Shown piece after piece: positions 1 to 10,108 of a stretch of 64,000 bases of DNA (position 1 is its first letter; the number at the start of each line of letters is the position of its first letter). The notes beneath the pieces are model-generated. The model did no database searches and was not told the origin of the DNA. It saw only the letters and a program-made list of their open reading frames with translations. The stretch comes from Numida meleagris (taxonomy: Eukaryota; Chordata; Aves; Galliformes; Numididae): assembly GCF_002078875.1 (NCBI RefSeq), contig NC_034421.1, positions 15,444,479-15,508,478 of the forward strand, read 5' to 3'. The position numbers were made by a program, and so were the translations under genes.

Positions 1-405
1 ACAACAGATACAAAGAGCACAATAACACCATTTGATGGGGCAAATTCTCAGTTACATAACACTGCTTTTCAACTCAAACACCACCACTAGCTGTGCATCT
101 TTACCATCAGTGAACAAGAGCTTCATGCCACGCTCGTACAGATCTGCACCAGCAGGGGTGAACCACTGTCACTGTCACCACTGCAGAAATGCAGCACCCG
201 CCCCTCACTGTGCCAGCAGCCACTGCTGGGTCTCCATCAACATTCACAAGCATCAATGAGTGTCAGTGGGTGCCACTGAGACAACAAAATGTAATGAGAT
301 ATTGGTGGGAAGGTTCAGCCTCTGCTGCCATCCCACCAACATCTGCCTCTGATGCCGTGGGGCAACATAATGAAATAGGAGGCAGTACTTTCGGAGCAGC
401 CCTTG
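1..405 (+). mobile_element. Mariner-like non-autonomous DNA transposon, copy A (left end outside the window)
   Basis: This is the same element as at 3399-3943 and 54060-54603, starting about 60 bases inside its left end because the window begins there. The right terminal inverted repeat ends in CAGCCCTTG and is followed by TA at 406-407, as expected for mariner/Tc1 insertion. All internal frames are short. Family assignment (mariner, Galluhop-like) rests on the TA flank and terminal repeat; I did not compare it with a repeat library. Confidence 0.75.
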
Positions 406-2513
406 TAAGTTTTGCTGCAGCCTTCACTGCCAAGATTACACAACTCTCTCTATCCCCTGCAGGGATTCTGCTGACACTGCTCAGGATGAGCAGCTCTCAG
501 CCTGCTGCTCAGACCTGACTTATTCCACATTATCAAGATCTTAGCTGAACAGAATTTAAATCCCCATTGTATCGTTCTTATGGAGCAGATCACCACATTA
601 CCTTAACACAGACCAAGCTATTGCCATAGCAATGCCAGAGAGGACTATTTCTCTCCTTGTTTTTCAGATGAACACAAGCAACAAAAAAAAAAAGCTAAGA
701 AGAAATACTCATCAGAGCAGAACGCCCAATTTGACAACTCCAGGAGCATTGCAGAGCATTTAAAAGCTCACAGCACAACTGAGAGCTGTACCTCCACCTC
801 CTAAATTTGGGGTTCTCAAGTCAATAATTGTGAAACGAGGGCTCTGTTAGCACTATGTCTATGACCCAAATGTACCCTGCCACAAAGAGGTGAAAGGTGC
901 TGGCTTAGAACACAGCGCAATCTCAACCTCGGTGCACACACCTTTTTGCAGAGACTTAACATTTCATGCTTGGGAGCATATCACATCCTCCAAGTCAGAA
1001 GAAAATCAAAGCACAACTCAAATAACTAGAATGGCTGTGATTCTGTGTGTTGTCACTCCACTGCAGAACATTACCTATCAGAGCCACGTGGACTTCTTTG
1101 AGCAGTTTTGAGCCTCTTCCTGGAAGGAGCAGATTCTTTTAAAGCTTTAAGCACCAGTTAAGAAAACAACATAGATAAATGTTTTTCAAACAAGGTATTA
1201 CTTCAGATGGATGACAAATGGAGCTAACCACAGTTACCGAGCCTCGCTGAGTCCGGAACAAGAAACTGGCTTCAAGAAGCACTCGGCCCAGTGACTTTGG
1301 TGCCGACCCAACCCTCTGCACAGAGCACGTTTTCTGCCCCACGACACTCTCTTTTAAATTTAAAGGCAGTTCAGTAAGATAGTTCTACCAAATATACTGC
1401 ACATAAAAAAATCAGAGATGTATGAATTCTTAATAGGTGTACAAACAGATAGGACTTTAAACAATAAATAAATACATCACACATTTTCTTCAATAAACAT
1501 ACTGTGATCTGCTTCCCACATCCCACCCATGCACTACAGAAGCACATGGAGTAGAAGAATCAGGCGTCTAATTAAGAAACTGTAAAGACACCTAATGAAA
1601 ACAGTTAATCCCTTCTTACATGATATACTGAGGAACAAGTGGATACTGAATCTATTTCACACCATCTATCCCAGGGAAAATAAACAATTCTTACAACTTC
1701 AGAGAAGCAAAGCAACAACACAGGACGGTACATTCACAGCCTGGTATTGTGCAGAAAACAGGGCTCCGTGGATGTCTCACTGCTCAGGCAGGGGACATTT
1801 AACTAGATAATAATGAAATTAACCTGAGTTCTTAGTTCTTGAATTTACAGACTAAGTAATGGAGTTAATTTATTACTTGCAATGAGTAAGATAAAGTCTG
1901 AGCAACATTTTCACTGAATATGTTATATATATCTCTATCTAGATGCATATAGGTAAACAAACAGAAGCATTACAATTCTTAATATCCTGATTTGCACTGT
2001 ATCACAACATTTTTTGAATCAACAGCATGAATTATTTCATACTGCAGGACTCGTATGTGTGCACAGTTTGCTAACACATCAGCTGCATGCTCAGACATGA
2101 GCGGTGTGTTAAGCAATGCTGCTCAGAGATGCTCATGACTCTGACGCCCGTTCCCCACGAGTATGAGCACAGCAGCAGTGCACGTCTGCGCACACTGAAC
2201 CCGTTCCTGTGTTTTGCTGCTGGTACCAGTTCTTACTCCTAACAATAATCAGAGCTGACTTGCACCTTGTTCATTTTCTGCTCTGCACGCAAGTTCCTCC
2301 AAATAATTGCATGTGATATTTGGAAGGATGAATCTAGCAGATTTATCAAAATGTGGCCTTACCTTTACAAAAGTTACGCGTGCTTTCAGAAACTTGTATC
2401 TCCCGGCCCTAAGGTAACACGCCTGTACGTACTTATCAGGGAAGAGCCATTTTGCCAGATGATGCATTAACAAACAAGGCTAAGACTATATATATATTCA
2501 CACATGGATACAC
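406..2513. other. Non-coding, AT-rich; probably DNAH3 intron
   Basis: I recognise no gene here. The stretch is AT-rich with scattered short open frames. A minus-strand segment near 2359-2435 ends in a good donor (AAG then GTAAGG) and could be a small DNAH3 exon, but its translation did not align convincingly with DNAH3 from memory. It lies downstream of the recognised DNAH3 exon on the minus strand, so intron or further exons of that gene are expected. Confidence 0.4.
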
Positions 2514-2737
2514 GGTGAGACTGTTTTCTGCTCTGCTGAACCCGGTGACGTCCTCGCCATCGAAGACGACTTCAATATGTGCAGATTTTTCAGCTTTAAA
2601 TCCTGTGCAGTAGGAGTGTAGTTATTAGCTATGGAGTCACTTGGGCTTCGGTGGTAACTTTGTTCTTTGAATGGAGCTGCCAAGGTCCATGATGCTTCCT
2701 GCATCAAACGAGGGTAACATCTGCTCTTAAGGACAAG
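2514..2737 (-). CDS. DNAH3: Dynein axonemal heavy chain 3, one N-terminal exon (partial gene)
   Basis: DNAH3 is a single-headed inner-arm dynein heavy chain of motile cilia and sperm flagella. Only the tail-domain N-terminus is visible. On the minus strand a strong acceptor (CTCATTTCAG, exon start 2737) opens a frame containing SWTLAAPFKEQ, PSDSIANNY and AQDLKLK. These match, in order, the conserved N-terminal segment I recall from mammalian DNAH3, preceded by a similar YP-LMQ stretch. The frame stops at 2498. The donor is uncertain; GTGTAT after 2514 fits, but an earlier one is possible. Motor, AAA and stalk exons would lie beyond the left edge. DNAH3 on minus beside LDAF1 on plus is the vertebrate arrangement. 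Upstream exons were not identified; a donor-like site near 5685 is a weak candidate. Confidence 0.72.
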
Positions 2738-3398
2738 CTGAAATGAGAGGAGGAAGAAAAGCCACAGTTATACACAGCTCAGTGATTCTAGTTCTTCTCA
2801 GTGCTAGAACAGGGTAACATATCAATTAGTACTACGGGCAAATACGCAAGTCTGACTCAGTAATTTGAAGACCAATTTATTTTAGATCCCAGTGCTCCGC
2901 ACATATGCACAGATAATTTCATACAACTCTTTAGTGGGAACAATCATGCCCTGCTCCCTCCAAAAAAAAAAAAAATCAGAAGAAAGCATCAGGATCTAGT
3001 TAGCGTGCTCTCTTCCCTCACATCTCCTTTTTCTCCTTACATTTGCTTGCACTGAGGAAAATCCTATTTCTCCAGCCTTTGCTAACTACCTGTCTACACT
3101 CAATACTTGTGTACAAGAATTATATACAATACAGTGGAATAATAATACAAATTAACAAATTCATTTCTCATCTTTCTCCCTCACATCAATACAGGATTTG
3201 TAGTAGATTTCTTCTGTCTGCTCATTCCATGTTCCTTCACAAGTGAATTACTATCTATGGACTGGCTCTTCATCATTCTTTAGGTTAGAACTTCAGTGAG
3301 ACAGCTCACAGGCACAATGGATATGGGATTGAAAAGTATGGGTTTTTTGGGAGGAAGATACACCCACAGAGGGTACATAAGACAGAACAATGAATGTA
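2738..3398. other. Non-coding, unassigned
   Basis: Nothing recognisable apart from the polypyrimidine tract that serves the DNAH3 exon acceptor and short A-rich runs near 2957-2970. Probably DNAH3 intron or upstream sequence. Confidence 0.4.
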
Positions 3399-3943
3399 CG
3401 AGCGATCTCAGAAAGCACTGCCTCCTATTTCATTACGCTGGCATATGACATCAGAGATGGATGTTGGTGGGATGGCAGCAGAGGCTGAACCTTCCCACCA
3501 ACACCCCATTACATTTTGCTGCTGTGTGACAGATGGCAGCAGAGGGGCACTCTGACAGAACGGAGTTGACATGGAAGTGCAGATGAAGCAAAGGGGTGTC
3601 ACTGAATTCCTCCATGTGGAAAAATGGCACCCACTGACATTCACTGACACTTGCTGAATGTTGATGGAGACCCAGCAGTGGCTGCTGGCACAGTGAGGGG
3701 CGGGTGCTGCGTTTCTGCAGTGGTGACAGTGGGGCACCTCTGCTCGTGCAGATCTGTACGAGCGTGGCATGGAGCTCTTGTTCACTGCTGGTAAATAAGC
3801 ACAGCTAGTGGTGGGGACTGTGTTGAAAAGCAGCGTTTTGTAGCTGAGAATTTGCCCTATCACATGGTGTTATTGTGCTCCCTCTATCTATTGTCCTTTC
3901 CAAGGAAATAAAGAGGAGGTATTTCTTCCAGAGCAACACACTT
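3399..3943 (-). mobile_element. Mariner-like non-autonomous DNA transposon, copy B
   Basis: A complete copy of about 545 bp in inverse orientation to copies A and C. Flanking TA dinucleotides at 3397-3398 and 3944-3945 fit mariner target-site duplication. The two ends are imperfect inverted repeats of roughly 27 bp sharing the core AAAGTA-TGC. The inside carries no intact transposase. The longest frame (about 150 codons, antisense to the element) also appears in copy C with disruptions, so it is a repeat frame and not a host gene. Confidence 0.8.
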
Positions 3944-3984
3944 TACAGCAGAAATTACTCCAATTTCTCCACAAACAATGTCTC

Positions 3985-4064
3985 ACTATTAAATAGTACC
4001 TTATTAATTAAATAGTACCTTAAATAGTACCTTATTATTACCTCACTATTTAGTAGATACCTTA
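3985..4064. repeat. AT-rich imperfect tandem repeat
   Basis: The unit TAAATAGTACCTTA occurs about four times with drift, interleaved with CTCACTATT. It adjoins the right end of mariner copy B, separated by about 40 bases. Confidence 0.7.
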
Positions 4065-7000
4065 GGGGAAACAAAGTATGGACATAAATGAGGCAGATGA
4101 GGAAGCGTGAGGCTGCTTACAGCAGGAAATGCCAGCCCTCTCTTCTTCCTCCCAGTAAATGTTAGCACATGTCATTTATCCATGCCATCTGTACCCGTCC
4201 ACTCAGATCAATGCTGCACCTGCCAAGCTCTCAGCTGTTTCTGGACAGGCATTTGAATTCAGGCTTTCTGTGCACTGCCATAAAGTATTGATTTAGCTAA
4301 ATGCAGTAAGTAAATAAATCACAATCTGTTTGGAAAGAAAATATTTTAAACCCCAAAATTTAATCTCAAATAATAATGAACTGATTTTAACTGGTTTAGT
4401 AACCAAATAGCAAAAGGAGGTGTAACAATGCTTTTCTAAATAAGAGCAGCTCTAATAAAATACCCAACCACCTGCTCAGCACTTAAAATCAGTGATTTAT
4501 TTACTTTTCCCTATCCCTAACTCACGATGTGCCTAAGGCCCAGTAATACACAGTGGCCCAAATCATTTTAGCACACGTAATGTAACGTGTTCCCTGACAA
4601 AAGGGGGAGAGCACAAACCTCGCGCAGCTCTGAGGGCGCAGCTGAAGCAGCAGCAGGGGGGGGGGGCACCTCTGGTAATGGCTCTGCCCGGCTCCTGCTG
4701 CACGCTGAATCCTTTTGTGACTACGGAGAAACAACAAAGACTTTCTGAAGGTATTTATGAATTACATCATCTTGAAAAAGAGTTATTCAGAATGATATAT
4801 TGCCTTCCATGGCACCGCAAAAGGCTCTCTAAGGATATTTTCTCAAGATTATTCGGCCCCGTGGTGTTGTGAGATATTTCTGAATAGTGCTTTTCCTCAG
4901 TATAAGCTGATACCTCTCTTCTGCCTTCCCCAGTCCATTCTGATCTTCCTAAACCATATTTGCTCAGGAGATCCACAAGAAACAAAGTGAGACTACCAGA
5001 AAAAGGAGGAGAAAGCACGTGGTATCAGAACGCCAGTGCATTAAATTGCCATATAAGACCAATTTATTACCCTGCACAATTATGTATAAAAGGATTATAC
5101 GTTACTTACACGTAACTTCAAACCTATGTTTAGAGCTAGTGGCAGTTTTCATGCATGACTGGGAAACTCGGCTGCCCAAACCTGGCTTTCAAGCAGACAA
5201 AACTGTGCCCTCCTCAGCGTCATTTCTGGGACAGGACTGATCTGACCGACCTCCTTGGTGCTCCCACGCGCCTGCACGCAGACCCAGAATCAGGACGCTA
5301 TCACTGCCCGGCATATCTCACTAAAGGCAGCAGGAATTTTTCTGGATTAATGATGAAAGTATTGGGCCTTCAGGTAAGAATAAACTGAGCAGTTCACTGG
5401 GAGATTCGTTCATTCATGAAGATGTAAGAGTTCTTAAGAAAACCACTGCTCATTCTAACACAGCCCTTGGGTTACGTTTATAACCCTTCAAAGCGTTAAT
5501 ACTTCTTAAATACTCTATTAACAGAATTCTTAATAAAAAGTATATTATAGAGATCAATGTCCAAAGAACACGGAACGAGAATGAGTGTCTTCACATAGAG
5601 TCCTTCTCAATGACGTATCATAAGCCACAAGTGACAGCCAATTTGAAAAACACATGAATCTGCCACAATCCTGGCAGGAAGAACTCACCCTCTGCGTTGG
5701 CTTCATTTTGCTTTGTCTTTCATTTCTGTTTTGGTTCCCGAGAATTTTTTGGTCCTCCTCCTCCTCAGATAAGGCTCTTGATCACTGCATGCACTGAAAA
5801 CAAACAGAACAAAATGAGAGGAGCCTTCTGGGAACAACAGAAGATGTCAAACCAATCAGTGCCCTCGCCCAGCTGCTGGTGGAAAACCTCCCCTCTCTCC
5901 TGGCTTGCTCACAACATTCAGGTTTCTCCCCCACCAGACCACATGCTGGCTTTTCCTCCTCGTCCTCCTGAAGCTCACTTTTCACCTTAAGCTTTCTAAC
6001 TGTCTCCAGACATCCGTCAGGCAAGGTTTTCACACCTACCCCCTCCACCTCCCACAAACCCAGGTTCCTCCCCACTGCTCGATCTTTTCTAAGGCACCAG
6101 CAACTCCAGGCCCCTAATAGTGGTTTACAGCACGTTTCCACACATTAAATGCCATGAGAAACAAACACGTCAAAACAAATGGGAAAAGAGAAAGGCGTAC
6201 GGCCAGCAGACCTGACGCTTCCACTGAGTGCACGAGCCGCTACGCCCCGCAGCCCCTCGTTGCCTGTCCCCCCACTCAGTGGACCCGTTCCAGCTCAGGG
6301 GACTTCTCTGTCACTCTGCTTTTCAGCACTCACCTTCACTGCCCCAGTTACAGTGCAGCCGGTGCTAGGAGGCTGGGATTTCCTTCCCCCTCCCTCTGGA
6401 GAGCTGAGCAGCCAGCCCCGCTCAGCACAGTGTTGTGCCAAGCTGTAGCCACGGAAACTCAGTTCCGGAATCAATGAGCAACCACACAGGTTCGCCTCAC
6501 CCCTGAAAGCTAGCAAAACCCCAAACACATCCTAGATATTCTGACATTGGTATGAAAACAACATGATTTTTAATCATTCAGAATCAAACTCCCCAAAGAT
6601 CCAAAGACAATGGGATACTGGTACTCCCAGTCTGTCCACACCAGTTTGTGTGGATTTGTCTTCCAGCCACAGTTGTCACCACATCCTGAGAGAAAGCATC
6701 CTTCCAGTTTCTTCACAGACGGAGCTGTTACTATCCAGCAGGAAATGCAGGGCAGTTTCCTTATGCTGGCCCTTGAGAGAGGCACTGTACACATTCCACC
6801 TGACCAAGCAACCATTCCATTCTAACTACAGCTCTTCACCAACACCTTCAGATGCCATTCATCCCATTTTCTGTACACCAAGAGAACAGCGGGTAACCCT
6901 CACACAATGGCACCATTTTCCTGGGATGCGGTGTTAGGTCAAGGTGAAAGATTGTCCCTTTGTGGCCACATGTGGAAGCTCCTTCCATAAGGAGCTGCAC

Positions 7001-8079
7001 CATGAACACGAGCCAGCAGTGTGGGTACAGAACCAGCACCGCTAACGCCGGGGAAGGAGACTGCCTGGCTGCTCTGGGTGGCAGCTTCACAAATTCCTTG
7101 GTACTGTTCTGCAACAGGAGCACCTTCCTGCGAATTCAAGGCAATGCTGGCAAGACAAGGTTGATTAAGCAAGAATTATGGTAATGATTGCTCCTTTGTG
7201 CACAACTCTAATGTTTTGATATGCGTGCTCTTTAAAGTTCAATGCATTACCTGTGCTGCGAGGGAAACACGAGAAGCAGTTAGTTCACAAGGAAAAAGCA
7301 GCAGATAATTACATATAGTGGGAAAATAAATTTCTAAGCTGAACAGGACCAGCTATGAAACTGCAGCTGCGGCATGTTTTGAGAACAGCCAGAAATTTAA
7401 CATCCCCTAAACTCAGCAAAGCCATTAAACTTTATGGCATCATTATCACTGGCTGACATGCTGTAATGTTGCAGTTAGCTGCGTTCACTTTAACATATAC
7501 ATACATACAAACACAGAATCACAGAGTCCTTGGAGTTGGAAGGGACCTCTGAAGGCCATCTAATCTGTCTCTCTGCAGCAAGCAGGGCCGTGCACAGCTC
7601 CATCAGGTGCTCAGAGCCCTCCAGCCTGACCTTGGATGTCCCCAGGGACAGGGCACCCACAGCATCACAGGGAACCTGTGCCAGGGCCTCACCAGCCTCA
7701 CTGCAGCAGACTGCTTCCTTACGTCCAACCCAAATCTCCCCTCTTTGAGCTTGAAGCTGCTCACTGCTCGCTGGGGCCTGGTGTTGTACTGCCAGATGAG
7801 TTCACTATGATGCAAATCTCTGCTTTACTTCATCTGTTAGGGGAGATCTGCGTATCTGCGGAGCTCAATGAAGTCAGCACCACAATGACACCACCTCCTC
7901 ACAGACTGACATGTTCAAAAGGAAAAAAAGAATACTTCATAAAACCTCTCTGGGTGAAAATTAAATTTGCAATACACTTTGCTGCCATTAAAAGATAACC
8001 GTGACGCATTTAATACTCAGCTTTCCAACACTTCCACGGGTGGCACCAACCAAAACCAGCCATTAAAGCAGAAACGGGA
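4065..8079. other. Intergenic or intronic stretch between DNAH3 and LDAF1
   Basis: No gene was recognised. It contains a G-run at 4656-4665 and several open frames under 125 codons without family resemblance. On the minus strand, a segment ending near 5686 is followed by a GTGAGT donor and could be a non-coding or 5' exon of DNAH3, unproven. The CR1 fragment at 7514-7760 is listed separately. Confidence 0.4.
7514..7760 (-). mobile_element. CR1 LINE, 3'-end fragment
   Basis: The plus strand reads CACAGAATCACAGAGT then GGAGTTGGAAGGGACCTCTG, the reverse complement of the CR1 3' end. It continues through the usual 3' portion of the reverse-transcriptase frame. It is 5'-truncated like most CR1 copies. 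The outer boundary is approximate. Confidence 0.85.
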
Positions 8080-8765
8080 AGGAACATTTTGCCGATTTCT
8101 GGCTGGCACAGCTCAGGAGGGCCGGAGCACGGAGGCTACCCGGGCCGGATCGCAAAGCGAGAGGGCACTGAAAAGGGAACAGAAAACAAACACAGCCGCC
8201 TCCCGCGGGCACCCCGCCCGGCCCGGCCCTGAGGGGCGGGAACAGCGGCGAGAGGGCGGTGCCGCGCTCCCCCAGCGCTCCCGGAGCCCTGGCCCGCGCC
8301 GCGAGAGGCCGCGCCCGGCGGGAGGTGAGCGGGGGTGGTGCCACAGCGGCGGGGGGCGCGCAGGGTCCTGTGGCCGGGTCCCGGGGCCGGGTCCCGGGGC
8401 CGCCCTTCCCGCTGCCCGTGTGCCGCCCGCGGCGGGGCCTGGTGGGCGGCGGCCCGAGCGAGACGGCAGCGTTGCCGGGGTCCCGCCGGGAGCGGAGCCG
8501 GGCCGCAGGGACTTCGGGCCCCGCGCCGCGCATTGCTGCGAGCGAGAGTGGCGCGGGTCTGCGCTGCAGTGCGTGGGAAGGAGAGGAGGCAGCGCGCGCT
8601 GAGCAGCCTGGCGCGGTCTTAAATAACGTACGTGTCATGGGGTGCGGATATAACGTGTGCAGCAGCGTATATAAAAAGCGTAATATTGACGGCGTGGTTA
8701 CGTATTTAGAAGAAGGAAAGCGTGATGTTAAGTCCCCCGCGGATGATGGAATCCAGCAACAACAG
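8080..8765 (+). promoter_or_regulatory. LDAF1: CpG-island promoter and probable non-coding first exon of LDAF1
   Basis: The stretch to about 8600 is very GC- and CpG-rich, and no TATA-driven start is obvious. From 8615 to 8750 base composition turns AT-rich while CpG stays dense, with repeated ACGT and TGACG cores that resemble ATF/CREB half-sites. A donor (CAACAACAG then GTGACG) at 8765 could join the first coding exon, whose acceptor is at 10018. An ATG at 8637 opens an upstream frame that stays open to that donor and would stop inside exon 2, out of frame with LDAF1. The island may also serve divergent DNAH3 transcription, as in mammals. Confidence 0.6.
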
Positions 8766-8917
8766 GTGACGTTTTCAGAGGCGGCAGGAAAGGTTTGGAG
8801 CTGCTGCTGCCCCAGCGCTGCCGCGCTCCGCCCGGCGCTGCCAGGCCGCGTTTGGAGGCGGTGGCTGCGTTCCTGCGCCGGGTCTCAGTGCTGTGCTGTG
8901 CGGGTAGAGCCGACTGA

Positions 8918-9300
8918 CGGTCCTAGAATCCTTACAGCTGGAAGGGACCTCTGAAGGCTATCTAGTCCGTCTCCCTGCAGCGAGCAGGGCCGTGCACAGC
9001 TCCATCAGGTGCTCAGAGCCCTCCAGCCTGACCTTGGATGTCCCCAGGGACAGGGCACCCACAGCATCACAGGGCAACCTGTGCCAGGGCCTCACCACCC
9101 TCACTGCAGCAGACTGGTTCCTTATGTCCAACCCAAATCTCCCCTCTTTGAGCTTGAAACCATTTCCCTTGTTCTGTCACCACAGACCCTGCTAAGAGCC
9201 TGTCCCCTTTTTTCCTGTTGTTCCCCTTTAGATACTGAAGGCCGCTCTCGGGTCACCTCGCAGCCTCCTCTTCTCCACCTGCACAGCCCCAGCTCTTCTT
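8918..9300 (-). mobile_element. CR1 LINE, 3'-end fragment (LDAF1 intron)
   Basis: The plus strand begins GTCCTAGAATCCTTACAGC then GGAAGGGACCTCTGAAGG, a CR1 3' end in reverse. It runs through the 3' part of the reverse-transcriptase region to about 9300. Its terminal 28 bases match those of the copy at 11688, marking a common subfamily. Confidence 0.85.
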
Positions 9301-10108
9301 GCTGGCGTTGCCGTACCCTCGTGGTTAAATGGGTTGGAGCTGTCATCCAAAATGCAGGAATGCCCTCAATGACCACAGTGTGACATTGGGAAGCAGGCAT
9401 TCTTAATTTACAACATCCACCCTAACCATACAATAGCTGAAGGGCTTTTGTTTGGGGATATACATTACTGGTGTTACATATGCAAAAGGTTTCCTGGGCA
9501 GTACATACACATTCAGTTCACCCCCCAAACCATCCCCATAGCGTCCCTTCTCCTTGCACATGCTCAGTGGTTTTGAGGGAGGGGGTTCTCATGGCCCTCA
9601 GAGTTGAAGCAAGCAGACTTCTTCCTCATGACCCCAAATTGCCCTCTTTTTTTTTTTTGCTGAGTTGGCAGTTTTAGAGTGATGTACTGGAGAGGACCCC
9701 CACGCTGACCTGGTTAACGAAGATGTACGCACTTTCTGAGCAGGGAAAGGATGTTCTGCTTAGTGTCAGACCCAGAGCGTTCTCCTTAGCATTAGCTGGT
9801 TTTGTGAAAGCACGCTCTGTGCAACTCGGGATATCAGGGCTGTAAGGAAGAAGGTAGGGTGCCTTGATGCTTGTTTCTGCCCTTGCGAGTTCCAGAAGAG
9901 CTTTCAGGGCCTGTGTGTTAGGTTTCCTTTGTAAACCTAATGCTTTAAGCTCTGAATGACATTAACAAACAGAATCTGCAGTCTCTGTTTTGGCAAAAGC
10001 TTTTACTTTATTTTCAGGAAACACCTGCACGAGTCTGTCACTGCCCTGACCTTGGCTGCTAGGAAGGTCGGTGGCTCAGGAGGCTGGCACCAGCCCACGG
10101 GTCGCAGC

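Noticed and set aside
3408..3863. 151-codon minus-strand frame
   Set aside because: It lies wholly within mariner copy B and recurs, broken, in copies A and C.
5680..5790. Minus-strand segment with a GTGAGT donor resembling a DNAH3 exon
   Set aside because: The Lys/Arg-rich similarity to DNAH3 is short and would be in the wrong order relative to the exon at 2514-2737; kept only as a weak candidate.
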